Source of the DNA: Apostichopus japonicus
Lineage: Eukaryota > Echinodermata > Holothuroidea > Aspidochirotida > Stichopodidae
Assembly: GCF_037975245.1 (NCBI RefSeq)
Contig: NC_092567.1
Span: forward strand, 10,943,376-11,007,375
Direction: 5' to 3'
Length of the DNA stretch: 64,000 nucleotides
Shown in pieces: positions 49,565 to 61,918 of the stretch. Position numbers and translations under genes: made by a program. Position 1 is the stretch's first letter, and the number at the start of each line of letters is the position of its first letter. Under the pieces are notes generated by a model. It did not search any database. It was not told the origin of the DNA and worked only from the letters and a program-made list of their open reading frames with translations.

Positions 49565-50407
49565 ACCTCGGCCCACAACATTAGGCTTCTGTACTCAATG
49601 TGGTACAATTACATACCATATGCGCAATCGTTCCAAGCTTCTGAGATATTATGTTTAGGAAGGTGCGTTAGTGTAGGGACAGGTTAGAGGGGAGTGAGGT
49701 AACTGTTTGGCATTTTTTGACTTCAAATGACCTTTATGACCTCCGACAAAATCAAACAGTTTCTTTTACTCAATGTTATGCACTATCTTACCAAGTACGA
49801 GATCTGCCCAAGCGTCCAATATTGAGATACCATGTTTACAAGGTTTCACAATTTGACCCGAATGACCTTTGACCTCAAACAATACAATACGCTTCTTGTA
49901 CTCAACAATGTACTCTTTTGCTCAAACTATGGGATCAATCTAAGCTTCGATTTTTACAATGTGGGCGGTACAAAGACACGCACACACACGCCAGCATGAA
50001 TAAATAGGTTACGATTATTATCAAAGCCAGGAAAGCTGCTCTTCAGAAGTTGAACATTAAATTGCAGAGTTTCAAACTGACATCACATAAAATTATCTTC
50101 TCAAAACTAAAACAAATGAAATTTAATTTCTGAAAACAATTGTCAGGAAACTGAAGTTTTCTTCTAATTAACTTATTCCCGTCTTTATTATTGTTGGCAA
50201 TAATGGTTAATTTGTTAGGCCATTAAGTCGAAACTGATTTATTGTGTGAAGACAGCTACAGCACTTTACCCTCACATAAGCCAGCAAATACTCAGAACTG
50301 ATTAAGTTGCTGATTATTTTTAAGGAAATTCTGGAGGAATTATGCCAATGCTCCTCCTCCCCCTACCCCCCCCCCCCCAAAAAAAAAATACTGCAAAGAA
50401 ATCTTAC
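49565..50407. other. non-coding stretch
   Basis: Contains TGACCTTTGACCTC-type repeat blocks (49720-49930) and a C/A homopolymer run (50368-50390). No gene seen. Confidence 0.45.
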
Positions 50408-50486
50408 TTGTGCAAAATTCTTTAAGTAAAATTGAATTGAATTTCTTCTTCTGAGGAAGGCCTGTGGTACTGTTAATAAGTGTGTA
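50408..50486 (-). pseudogene. integrase-like gene, piece displaced by the transposon
   Basis: On the minus strand the sequence leaving the element at 50486 continues the reading frame of the exon that breaks off at 62445. It encodes TLINSTTGLPQKKKFNSILL and a few more residues before a GTAAG donor at 50407. A KKK-x-N-x-x-x-L-K ending is typical of the C-terminal tail of this integrase type. TA at 50485-50486 is one copy of the target duplication. This placement shows both the target and the exact insertion point. Confidence 0.7.
50485..50486. other. TA target-site duplication, left
   Basis: TA immediately outside CACTCT; its partner is 62445-62446. The integrase frame is continuous only if one TA is counted. 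Confidence 0.8.
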
Positions 50487-50831
50487 CACTCTAAAAAAGA
50501 TGGGTAATATTTTCTGGGCAAATGCTCGGTTGGGGAATTCTTTAACAATATTGGTCAAAATCCCTGCTTTATGTGTTGACCAACTTATAGTAAAACAGAA
50601 TTTAGTAAACCGCTGTGCAAAGTGAATGAAATATACCCAACATTTGGTAAGCGTCCCGCCAAATCGAAAGTCACTGGTACTGACTGGGTCGACGCGCACA
50701 TCTGCGACGAAAAAATGAACGTTTTGCCTATACATTTGTGTGTGTTTGCATGGACAAACACCGTACGTTACGTGTCATCGCATAGCTCATACATACAGTG
50801 TAGATGACGAGTGTAGATGAAAATATAGAAG

Positions 50832-53800
50832 ATGGGCAGGCCTATCGAAGAAATCCTACAAAAATGGGGGGTTGAAGAGCTGATAGACAAGTTTCAAGGT
50901 AAGGATGTACTATTAAAGAGTAGGCTGACAAAATTACAAACCTATATTATGTTGATATGAAAATGATGTAAATATTGGTATACAAAGAGATAGCGTCAGG
51001 TAAGGTCGAAAAGCATAACGAGTAACGTTACTCGATAGGTCAAACGTAACTTAACTAGTACAGCCTAGGTCCAGATAAGGCCTAGCTTTTGGCTATATTG
51101 TTATACTACTACTAGTAGTAGCTCTAACGATCGAATTGGAATTGAATTTATGTTAATATTAACGTAAGACATTGGGACCTAACTTGACACCAGATAACCG
51201 TGCATGAAATTCATTAATGTACAAGTTCCAAGGGTACGTAGATAGTAGGAGTAGTGTACGTAGTAGTAGTACTTTTCTAGCCCACTTACTTAGCCTAGGC
51301 TACTGGCCAACTAGCACAGGCTTAACGTTAGGCTATGCCTAATTTGCTCGATCGAATTTGTACAAATTAAGCTACCAAGCAAACCCTACCGTCTGACGTT
51401 AGGTCTAGTAACCTAGGATTGTGCCCATGAATTTTTAAATTTAGAATTAGCGAACTGGTTGTTATTCTAGTGACAGATTGGGGAAGGGTCAACTCGAGTC
51501 AAACTCAAAGTGAGAGTAGGGGGATGGAAGTCAAATTAAATTTGCTCAGTATTAGATACCAGATAATACTACTTTTGGAGCCCTTAAAACTGACGATGTC
51601 TTGGAATATTTACTTCAAACATAACCACTTAACGTAGTTTAAGCCTTTATTACCCTAGCCAATACATTGTAACTTGAAAAAAAATGGTAAGATTGAGAGC
51701 AAATCCTGTAGGCTTAGGCTAGTGCATAGGAATAGGGCCAAGTTAGTTTAGTGATCACTATGTGTGCACCAGTTAACAGCTTACTTGCTTGAAGCTAGCA
51801 GCCATTAAGACTAAGACTTGTAAGAGCAGCCACTAACAGCATTCATCATTTCATCATTGATATTGAGCTATATATACATCAGAGTACTGTCTGCGCTTGA
51901 ACTTAGTGAACGCTAGCTTCAATGAGACAAATTACTTGCATATAATGACAAATGCAGTATTCAGATCCTCATATTCATGATCAAATTATACTAAGGTTGC
52001 CCTGTTACATTGTCATGAAGCTTTGTAGCAAGTAGTAACACATACTTTACTACAGTAACTAACGGTACGTACAGTAAGTCACGTGCAAAGCTCGCCAACG
52101 ATAATAAGCTAAGCCTATGTAGGTTAACTATATATGAACTGATGCTTTAACGATGCAAACTATCACAATAATTTAGAACGTAAGATTGATTTAATACTAT
52201 ACACAAAATTTTAAGTGTAGAATTTCAAAATTTCTATCAGTTATTGAGTAAGGTTAGATATTTGAAGTTTTCCTTGCACCAGATGGATATAGTGAACAGC
52301 GTAATTGGCGATTTTTGATATAGTGCTGGGTGAAAATGTTCAGTGCTGGGCAGAGCCAACAGACTTACTGTAGGCACTGTACTGTATAGTGCAACTAAGT
52401 GTAATACAAGTTTACAATGTACAACACTGTAAGATGGGACATTAACAGCAAAATATAAAGGGCATGATGGCGCAGCTTCTTTCAGCTGTGGGTAATGTCA
52501 AGCCATGCATCAGCTATACCTTGATGGCAATGAATTTAATTGTTGTCACAATTGTGCATGGTTGTATTTATTAATGTTGCAACCACTGTCATAAAGGGGG
52601 GGGGGGGGGTAGGGCACTGCTCAGTCAGTTGTAATAATGAATATATACAGTATAAATTAATTTTAAGGGATGTTTGGGCTCCTGCAAAATTTTGCAAATA
52701 AATTAAAGCTGCAAACTGTGACAAGTGTTATCACTGAGGATGCTTTGCAGGTTAGACCAGAAAAATAACTTGCCCAATACCACAAACAAATTAACATGTG
52801 CTAATAGTATATATGGAACTTCCTTCAAAACTGACTTCAAAGTTAAAATTTGAAAGCAAAAGCTTCCAATAGGGCAGCATCCATCAAAATCCAGTCCTAT
52901 TACAGTCATATGATATGACTCCCGAAGCTTTCAAACTCTGCTTCTCATGATAAGTTGTGGTTGATTGTTTTTCTTTTTTTTTTTTTCTCAACAGAAAATG
53001 GAATTGATGTAACTGCATTCGCCTTGTTGGATGAATTAAGTATAAAAGAATTGATTCCCAAAGTGGGACTGAGACTGAAATTTTTAAAGGGTTGGCGAGA
53101 AGAGGTAAGCTCTAAAGATGTCATGCACCTGTTTCAAATGCCTTAGGACTATAGAAGGAGGCAACAAGAAACTTTTTTTCCACCTCAAGCATGTACATGG
53201 CATTGCCAATAAAAGCAGGGTGAAAATTGTTTGCAGTCAAGGTAGATGTGTGCTAACGTTTAATACATTATGTGGCTACAAGAAACATCTCTTGACAAAG
53301 CATTCTTCTCAGCAGGAGCCATTCATAGGAGTTCCTCAATGTCAACACAAGGAAAACAATCGGCCTGACATAGACTATAGCAATGAAAATGAAACTGCAC
53401 CCAGCAGTGATGCAGATGAAGAAGTCGCAGAATATGAAAATATTACTGAATCAGCTGCTATATTTATTGCTAGACTGAAGTCATCAGGCATAGCTTATTC
53501 ACATATACAGAGAATAATTGATGATACCAAGGAATTTATTAACAGTATCGTAGCAGATACAGAGAGAAAGGTATCAGGATTCTTTGATACTCATTGTGAT
53601 AAATCACTTGACAAGGTTGCTAAAGAAAACTTGCACGTGATATTTAGAAGTGTTCATGATCCATTTAAAGATTTGAGCTCTGAAAGCTTGCAGCGATCAT
53701 ACTTTCATGACAGGGGTGCATTAATAAACAGTGAAGAAAAGTTGATGGGGAACCGTTTTAAATTTAAAATAGACAGGAATACAGGAAGACCAGTCCAAGT

Positions 53801-56800
53801 CATTGAAAAAGAAACTTTGCAATATGTACCTGTGAAAAGTTCCCTTAAACAGTACTTGGAACGACCTGGTGTTATGAATTCAATTATGACTGTTCAAAGC
53901 TCAGGTGATCCAAATCTTTTAAAAACTTACAGGGATGGTTCCTTTTTCAAAAGGTATAATAATGACCACAGGGAAGAAATGATAGTGATTCCATTACTGT
54001 TATATTATGATGATTTTGAAACAGCAAATCCCCTTGGTGCAAAGAGAGGCATTCATAAGTTGGGAGGATTTTACATAAGTGTCCTTTCACTCCCTGTAAA
54101 ATACCAAGCTAGGCTAGATAATATCCTGCTTTCTACACTTGTGAAATCTAAATTTATCTCCAAGTATGGTGTTAATGAGGTGGTCAAATATGTTAAGGAC
54201 GATTTGCAGGTATTGTCAAAAGATGGGCTTCTAATAGATGGGAAAGACTTTGCTGGCAAAGTGAGACCTCAACTTTTTCAGGTTGTAGGAGATAATCTAG
54301 GTGTTCATTCCCTCCTGGGATATGTGATGAGTTTTAGTGCCAACTATTATTGTAGGTTCTGTAAGGGTCACCGCAGTGTTCTTCAAAAGCAGATGGTTGA
54401 ACAACAAGACCTTCTACGCACTCAAGAAAATTATAGAGTAGATATTAATGTTAATAACGTTTCTCAGACTGGAATAAGGGCAACTTCAGTTTTGAGTGAA
54501 ATTGAAGGTTATCATGTTGTGGAAAACCTGGCTGTAGACATCATGCATGATTTTGCAGAAGGAATCGTCCCACTTGAGATGCATCTGATAATACAAAGAC
54601 TTATTGAGACAAGAGTATTCACTTTAGAAGAACTTAACAGCAGGATTCTCTCTTATAATTATGGATTTGTGGACAAAAAAAATAAGCCGAACCCTTTCAG
54701 ACAGTCACAAATTTTAAATCCTAGTGGGGCAAGTGGGCAAACAGCTGCCCAAATGGTATGCTTAACAATTCACTTGCCATTGATGATTGGGGACAAAATT
54801 AATAGTAGCTGTCAAGAGTGGGATCTTTATTTGTTATTGGTTGAAATCCTTAAGATTGTTATGAGCCAATCAATAAGCATGCCTGCAACATACATGCTTA
54901 AATCTTTAATCAAGGATCATCATGAACTTTTCCTTCAGTTGTTTCCACAACGTAACCTGACTCCAAAGCAGCACATTATTATCCACTACCCTAGAATCAT
55001 CCGCGAACTTGGTCCATTGCGACAATATTCATCAATTCGTTTTGAAGGGAAACACAAACTTTTTAAGCAGTTTGCAAACATTTGTAACAATTTCCAAAAC
55101 ATTTCAAAAACATTGGCAACAAAGTATCAGCTAGCCCAGTGTTATGACTTTTTGATTGAGAAACCAATTGACAGTGAAGATGTTATTCTAAGCAAGGAAG
55201 TTATAACTACCATTGGAAATCTTGAATACAGTGAAAAAGTTGCAGCAAGGCTAAGTTGTGGAATGGAAGATGAAATTGTTGTTGCTGGAGTAGCTGAACT
55301 TCATGGCTATGAGTTCAGAGAGAGTGCCACTGTAGTTATGATTTGGACAGAAGAAGGACCTACATTTGGTGAAGTGGTGTGTGTTTTAGTAAGACAGAAA
55401 TCTGTTTTCCTGGTTTTGAAACCCCTCAAGACATTGTATTATGAGAGGCATTTACAGGCATATGCTGTTCAACATGGAGTGGGCACAGATGTAGAAATTA
55501 TGCAACCTTGTGACTTGTTTGACTACAGACCATTAACTGCTGTTCAAACTCATGGATATGATTGCAGCATTTTGTACATTGCAACACGTTTCTCCTGTGT
55601 GTAATATCAGCTGTGCACCATGCAGAAGAAAAAAGAACTGGTATGTGTATATTAACAGAGGGGTATTGGTTTATTTCTAAAACATTTTAAACAAAGGTTA
55701 GGAAGCTACAATAGCTATTCTTATATTGGGATTGATTCAAATGAAATTATGAAAAACATGTTAGCTAACAATCCTTATATTTATGTCCTTGATGGTCCTT
55801 CTTTATAGTTTCAGCTTCCCAGTCAACAATTGCAGTTTCTACCTTTGGATGTTAGTACCAGTGCCAGTAGCAGTTCTAGTTGTGTGGATATTGAAGATGA
55901 AGGCACTAGCATAAGCCAAGATGAATCTTTGTGTGACACTGACACCTCGTTCCAACCACCTCCACTGAAGCGAGAAAAACGGGTTCATTTTGTAAGTGTA
56001 ATCCATATATTTATAAAGGTACATTTAAAATATGGCAGGGCCCAGTGGTGTCTCTTTCATATAAAGCATGCCAATTACACAGCCTACTGTACAAAGCCAG
56101 AGGACGTTACTGTAATGTCCCGAGCCCCTAGCAATTGTTATGGGGTGTGAGGAACCATGTCCTTCTGCCCCCATTTAAGAAAATATTTCCTGTAAAGGTC
56201 TGGAAATAACTTATATCACACAATACATGATAATTTTAGCTGTTAAGCTGAAGTTAAGTCTTAAATGACTTGGTAATAATTATTCTCACTATTCTCTTGT
56301 TTGTTTTCTTGTAGGACGTGAGAAATATTCTGATTGAAAATGCAAATGGAAGAAGGGCAATGAAGAATACAGATGAAAACAAATTTTGCAACAAAGCTGA
56401 TAGACACAGCATTGTAGAGCTTTGCATTAGTCACATGATGGAATGTCATGGTGATAAGTGAGTATTTTGGGCAATTTTCATTTCTCTGCAACAGTTCCTC
56501 ATGCAATAGCCCATGGAATTCACAGCTACCCTGTAATCATCCATTGCTCAGATCATATTCATTTAAAGCAAGAAAGACATGGGATTTGTAGTGCCGATGA
56601 TGCCATGACAATGCATCAGTCTGTCAATCAGTGCGATCCTCTGGTGTGGTGTGACGTTTGAGAAGAACACACAAGCTTGGTCAATTTGTTACACAAATTA
56701 GTAAACTGAGGTTCTTGAAAATCTCATTGAAATAATTCACCTTTTATGCTTTTCACAGGCCAAGTTCTTTCATCAAAGGTGCACTAGCCCAGGCCATCGT

Positions 56801-59800
56801 CATTGCATTTCCATGTTTAAATGACTCAGATGCACCACTTGGTTATGTAAGTAAATTGTCTTTAATTGAACTAGTTACTGTAAATGTGCCTTATCTTCTC
56901 TTGGGTTATACAGTGTGCTTAAAGGTTGAAGATAAAAGAGGAATTCATTGCATTCTGACAGATGAGCATTATATGGTTAAGACAGTTTGGTTACAGTAAG
57001 TGTGTGTTCCATAAAGGTATGCATTGTTGTATCTGTAGTTGAGAGCAAAGGGTCATTTGGCCAAAAATACCCCGACCAGTTGATCTGATATCAAAGGAAT
57101 ATTGTTGGAAGAAGAGACATACTTTGGCTGAGTGCTTGAAACCTATTACTCTCTTTTATTCAAGCATGTTTCACATTTTGGAATCATTATTATTGTCAGG
57201 AAGCATGGTATTGTAAAGGTGCTAAAGGAAGACCAGCAACAGGGTACCTGGAGGAACACCTCAGATACAGAAGAAAAAGAGTAATTGCTATGAATGAACC
57301 AGAGAAGGGGAAGAAGAAAGATGAACTCCCTAAAGAAGGACCCATGCTAGGTTTGTATTTTAGTTTATTTTATAGATCCATCACCTCTATTCGATAGTGT
57401 CCTACTTCTGTAAATACATCCTACAGAGCATGTTCAGCTTGGTTAAATCTAGAAGAAATAAGCAATAATTATATGTTATTTTACTGAGAATACTGGCATG
57501 AATACATAAGGTTAAAATGAGTGCTTGGTTACCCGCTGAAGGCTGGCATATGTATGTAGCTTATATGCAGTCTACACTGGCAGTGTGTGTAGTGTGTGTA
57601 ACTTTAGGCTTGTAATCATAAGATTTCCAGAGGTGTGTAATGAACTGATGCAGACTACTTTCATATTAATGTGCCATGGTGAGTAGCAGATCCCTGTGAT
57701 TTTGGGACTATTGACATTCATGTTATTGAGAAGTGTGACTTTAACCTTCAGTTATCTTCATTTTTGTTGCAATTTGCAATGTCAAGTCATTTACTACATT
57801 TTTGGGACAAGGGTGACGATAGATGTTAGGCAAGTTTTATATGGTAATGTGCGAACCAAAGGAATTGTAAAACAAAAAAGCTTGTAAAGACAATATCTCT
57901 ATAACAATTATAATGGATTGATTACAACAGATGCCTCGTGGTGAGTAAAATCTGCCTGTTTCTTGGGGTAGCTATAACAAGAATAGTAACAATGAGGCAT
58001 GACTTAAATTATCCTTTCTCAGTTATAGTAGGATAGATTTCTATCATCTTTTGCAGGAAAATGATGATAGTAGTACTGAAGGTACATATTACATATTGAG
58101 TAACATCATCCAGATGAACACCTAAAGTTGTATATAACAGCATTAACAAGCCTGTCCAGTTCATTTTGCAGTCAGCATCCAAGAGTAAGTGCAATAAGCC
58201 CGCACAAAGCAAAACCAATTACATAGAAGTTACTTTACAATTCATTTCTCAGCACCAGTAGCACCTGAAAATGAAGAAGAACTTGTTATGATGAATCAAT
58301 GGCTTAAATACAACAAGGAACCTGAAGACCAAGTTACTGTTTTCATGGGGAAAACAGCTTTCTACCGCCAAAAGAGAATAAAAGAAAGTCTGGGGAGTGT
58401 TAACACCACCATTGCTGAGTTTCCACGATTGTTGGACCCAGGAATGGTAAAATTCTATTAAATACTTTGCTTTCTTTTTTAATGATTAATATGATTACAC
58501 CTGACACTCATTACAGCCAAGTTAGGCATTTTCATATATTTTTTTATCTTTAAAGACAGCTGGCTAAAGACATATTTGATTTGTTTTTGTAAGGCTTAAA
58601 TGAAAGTTGTGTATGTAAAATCTGCAGGTAATCTATGTTCTTACACATTGAGGGGGAATAGTAAAGCAGAAAGCCAAACAGTGTTCACTGATAGTTTGTT
58701 CTCATGAAACCATCGTTACCCTGGGTTACTTTATGTATGTTGTTTGGCTGTTAAAGGTATGAAATAATTATCATTAATTATCATTTAATCCACAAATAAT
58801 TGGGTTCCACAGTAACTATTTTCTAAGCTTTTTAATGTGTGAGTCTTTCCATGTCTAGCATGCAGCTGTTCCCAAAAAGAGTCATGTTCCACTGGTGACT
58901 TAAAAAAAACTATTTCATTTTCATTTTAGATTGAGCAAGACTTTGCATTGCTGTATCCATCAAGATCAAACAAACTCTATCAAAGATGGGAGAAGGTGGC
59001 AAGAAAAGTTATTTTATACAGCCAACAGCTAAATTGGAGGGAGGTCCTAGGTATGCAGAATACAAACATTGATGACCTCACAATGGGTAAGCCTTAATAT
59101 GCAAAACAAACAGACATATGTTGACTTGTTGGTCCATCAAATTTGATTCTCATGAGCTGTAGGTACATGAATGGTGATATTGACAGTAAAGTATGCTCAC
59201 TGCTTTGTACTTAAAATACGGTTCCTGCAATTAATAGTATGCTGCCTCTCATTGGTGATTGCTGTTCAAAAATCAAGGAATAGAGCCTTTTAATTGTTGG
59301 ACAATTGGAAGAACCCTTTTAAATGGTTAATAATGAAGTCTAACATTGCTTTAAGTTTAAGGGGGACTCCAAGTATGTGGTACTCTCACATCAAGGCAAT
59401 ATTTCCACATCAATCAGGCAATGTAAATGGCACATGCATGTCAGTGACAACCTTTATCAGACTGTGTCTCAGTGAATCTGTCCATGCACATGCACCATTG
59501 TGTATTGATATATGATCATATCTTGTGAGGTTGTTATCCTTAATTTATTCTTGTTAATAGAAATAGGTCACCAGCCAGAGGTCAAAATCTGCAAAGTGCC
59601 TCTTCTAGAGACTATACAAAAATTTTCACGTAATGAATATTTGGAAACTTGGTTGTTTAACGTTACCGAAGGTTAGAATGTATACTGCTTTTCTCATTAC
59701 TACAATGAAAGTTTAACAATGGAAGTGATTCTCATAAACAGAAATTTTAAAGGGTACCTAAATATTATATTTTGCATTCTGCAGAAATTTAACTAGCCAG

Positions 59801-60254
59801 TTTTAAGGGGTGAATAATTAACAGTTTAACTGTTTTTATCTTCACAGAAGAAATAAAGAATCTGGCCTTTTCCCTGTTAGCTATCATATTCAGAAGTGGA
59901 AGGAGTGGAAAGGGTAGAAAGGGTCACAACTCAGCAAATGATTCAGTAAACTGCTTCATTGATGTGCAACCAGTAAGTTTTTCTACATATCCATTTGAAT
60001 GCAGGGCTCAAACAGCAGGTTTGAAATAGTGACTCAAATAACTCAGACTGGGAAGCTCAGACAGATCTCATATTTGATGTGTATAATAACCATATTCAGT
60101 AAAAGAAGTCTTCCTTTTTTTCTGGGGGGGGGGGGTCAAATGTCATTTGAGGTCACTGGGTAAAATTTTTGAAAGTTTTCTTGACAGCTCCAGTAAAATG
60201 GGGAGCTTAGAGGGATCTCAAAATTGTTGAAGACTGCTCATTTATATTTACATT

Positions 60255-60347
<93 letters not shown>

Positions 60348-60755
60348 TAGCTACATGGTTTTTTATATTTGTGTCATTTCATGAAATTGTAGATAACTAC
60401 ACTTCTTAAAATATTGCATTTTTCTTTCTTTCCATAGGAAGTGTTTGACATAGACCAATATGTAAAGACCCTCAAAGCAACGGACACCCCACAGCCATTT
60501 GTTGTGTGCAGGGGAAGTCGGATAACTCCATCACAAACTTATGTCATCATAGAACGGAATGCACTCCCTCAGCAGTCACTCATGAAAGCTATTGACGTAT
60601 GCTTTAAGGCCATGTACATATTTGACATTGAATATCAACCAACATGTAAGATTGCATGGCAGTTTTTGCAGGTTGTGATCTATGACTTCACTGAGGCAAG
60701 CATCACAAGTTCCATTCGAAATCTGCGTGCCTTCATCGCATCAGATTCAAAGTAG
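50832..60755 (+). CDS. SAMD3-like SAM-domain protein, 11 exons, 546 aa
   Basis: Exons: 50832-50898, 52995-53104, 55815-55991, 56315-56457, 56759-56846, 57200-57350, 58253-58446, 58930-59086, 59561-59671, 59848-59972, 60438-60755. All introns are GT-AG, and the phases (1,0,0,2,0,1,0,1,1,0) join into one stop-free frame of 1,641 bases. Residues about 5-59 are a SAM domain (ILQKWGVEELIDKFQ, then DVTAFALLDELSIKELIPKV and RLKFLKGW), a protein-interaction fold. Residues 60-118 are Ser/acid-rich and end in a basic LKREKR, a possible nuclear signal. The rest matches animal SAMD3-like proteins: HSIVELCISHMME, ALAQAIVIAFPCLND, then GYEAWYCKGAKGRPATGYLE, and a C-terminal TPQPFVVC ... YVIIER ... SLMKAIDVCFKAMYIFDIEY. 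The start is the only ATG ahead of the SAM helix. Biochemical function is unknown. Its recurrence in the short element suggests a transposon-associated role; accidental capture is the alternative. Confidence 0.82.
53118..55604 (+). CDS. zinc-finger DDE transposase, CACTA/EnSpm-like, 828 aa
   Basis: This uninterrupted frame probably encodes the enzyme that cuts and joins the element's ends in the nucleus. Residues 3-64 hold two Cys/His fingers (CTCFKC with HLKHVH; CSQGRC with KKHLLTKH), likely for DNA binding. The catalytic core shows YYDDFETANPLG with D298/D299, a DN-x-x-x-H step at 392-397 followed by CRFC, VDIMHDFAEG with D474 and D478, and SIRFEGKH with E643, the expected acidic triad of CMC-type DDE enzymes. 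Which aspartates are catalytic needs an alignment. A conserved-looking C-terminal domain ends at 828. It lies entirely in intron 2 of the SAMD3-like gene, same strand: ATG 13 bases after the donor boundary, stop 210 bases before the acceptor. The donor's own GTAA gives the in-frame stop just upstream, so 53118 is the first usable ATG, in a good context (AAG before ATG). Expression may come from intron retention or an internal promoter. Confidence 0.9.
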   Translation: MSCTCFKCLRTIEGGNKKLFFHLKHVHGIANKSRVKIVCSQGRCVLTFNTLCGYKKHLLTKHSSQQEPFIGVPQCQHKENNRPDIDYSNENETAPSSDADEEVAEYENITESAAIFIARLKSSGIAYSHIQRIIDDTKEFINSIVADTERKVSGFFDTHCDKSLDKVAKENLHVIFRSVHDPFKDLSSESLQRSYFHDRGALINSEEKLMGNRFKFKIDRNTGRPVQVIEKETLQYVPVKSSLKQYLERPGVMNSIMTVQSSGDPNLLKTYRDGSFFKRYNNDHREEMIVIPLLLYYDDFETANPLGAKRGIHKLGGFYISVLSLPVKYQARLDNILLSTLVKSKFISKYGVNEVVKYVKDDLQVLSKDGLLIDGKDFAGKVRPQLFQVVGDNLGVHSLLGYVMSFSANYYCRFCKGHRSVLQKQMVEQQDLLRTQENYRVDINVNNVSQTGIRATSVLSEIEGYHVVENLAVDIMHDFAEGIVPLEMHLIIQRLIETRVFTLEELNSRILSYNYGFVDKKNKPNPFRQSQILNPSGASGQTAAQMVCLTIHLPLMIGDKINSSCQEWDLYLLLVEILKIVMSQSISMPATYMLKSLIKDHHELFLQLFPQRNLTPKQHIIIHYPRIIRELGPLRQYSSIRFEGKHKLFKQFANICNNFQNISKTLATKYQLAQCYDFLIEKPIDSEDVILSKEVITTIGNLEYSEKVAARLSCGMEDEIVVAGVAELHGYEFRESATVVMIWTEEGPTFGEVVCVLVRQKSVFLVLKPLKTLYYERHLQAYAVQHGVGTDVEIMQPCDLFDYRPLTAVQTHGYDCSILYIATRFSCV
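60258..60343. repeat. (TA)n microsatellite
   Basis: TA repeat in the last intron of the SAMD3-like gene, about 95 bases upstream of the final acceptor. Confidence 0.95.
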
Positions 60756-61247
60756 TTCTTTTATTCCTAACTATTCATTGTATTTATATCATGCATTACA
60801 TCTTGATAGAACAAATTTAAAGTGTAAATACTGTGTAAAATTACAGATGATTTTTCTTAACTTCCATTGTTCTATTACTTAGCTTTCATGGCTTGGCGTT
60901 CAAGGAATTTGGTACAGTATCAGTTAATTTGGTTTCATCATTCATGTTTAAGTGTTTGCCATTTTATTTCATACTGAATCAGCCAAAAATAATTTGTTTT
61001 AATAGATTATATTCATTAACACCATCACAGTAATGTCTTACAAAATCAGTTAATATTTCGGAAAACCTGTGCATAGAGTACTAACATGACATGATGGTAC
61101 CCCTAGCTTTGGTTTAGCATCACAATGATCTGGTGTTAGTTAACCAGTCTCGTTCCAACAAAACTAAAATGTAATTAAATGTTGAAACATAAGATATGTG
61201 TTTCCACCTGTGCTCCCTACATTTGGATTAGTTTTCTATTATTGATA

Positions 61248-61829
61248 GTAGCAATGGGTGGATGAGAGTAGCATGCTACAGCAGCAATGGGTGGATGAGA
61301 GTAGCATGCTACAATAGCAATAGGTGGATGAGAGTAGCATGCTATAATAGCAATGGGTGGAAGAGAGTAGCATGTTACAATAGCAATGGGTGGATGAGAG
61401 TAGCATGTTACAATAGCAGTGGGTGGAAGAGAGTAGCATGCTACAGTAGCAATGGGTGGATGAGAGTAGCATGCTACAATAGCAATAGGTGGATGAGAGT
61501 AGCATGCTACAATAGCAATGGGTGGATGAGAGTAGCATGCTATAATAGCAATGGGTGGATGTGAGTAGCATGCTACAGTAGCAATGGGTTGATGTGAGTA
61601 GCATGCTACAATAGCAATGGGTTGACGTGAGTAGCATGCTACAATAGCAATGGGTTGACGTGAGTAGCATGCTACAATAGCAATGGGTGGATGAGAGTAG
61701 CATGCTACAATAGCAATGGGTTGACGTGAGTAGCATGCTACAATAGCAATGGGTGGATGACAGTTACATGTTTCTATCACAATTGATTGACAATAGTTGC
61801 ATGCTACAATAGCAAAGTGGGATGTGATA
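61248..61829. repeat. 33-bp palindrome-bearing minisatellite, about 15.5 units
   Basis: The unit GTAGCATGCTACAATAGCAA plus TGGGTGGATGAGA repeats with few changes from 61248 to 61760, with a degenerate unit after that. Each unit has the perfect 12-bp palindrome GTAGCATGCTAC or a one-base variant. Because 33 is a multiple of three, long open frames occur on both strands; they are repeat artefacts. The array lies downstream of the SAMD3-like stop and ahead of a poly(A) signal, so it is probably transcribed. Confidence 0.95.
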
Positions 61830-61912
61830 AGTGTATTTTTTCTTTATGATTTTCATCTGTTTTATCTGCTTTAAATTTGTTTTGATATGCTGCTTCAAGA
61901 AAGTAGATGTTC

Positions 61913-61918
61913 AATAAA
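61913..61918 (+). terminator. candidate poly(A) signal for the SAMD3-like gene
   Basis: AATAAA, about 1.16 kb beyond the stop at 60755 and 530 bases inside the element's right end. The 3' UTR would include the 33-bp minisatellite. Confidence 0.5.

Noticed and set aside
52955-53146. Independent 63-codon gene
   Set aside because: It is SAM exon 2 read through its splice donor, with upstream intron sequence included.
54071-54259. Minus-strand frame inside the transposase
   Set aside because: Shadow of the intact 828-aa plus-strand frame.
61217-61780. Long repetitive frames of 187, 165 and 100 codons on both strands
   Set aside because: The 33-bp unit is divisible by three and lacks stops, so all frames stay open. 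There is no splice or start context.
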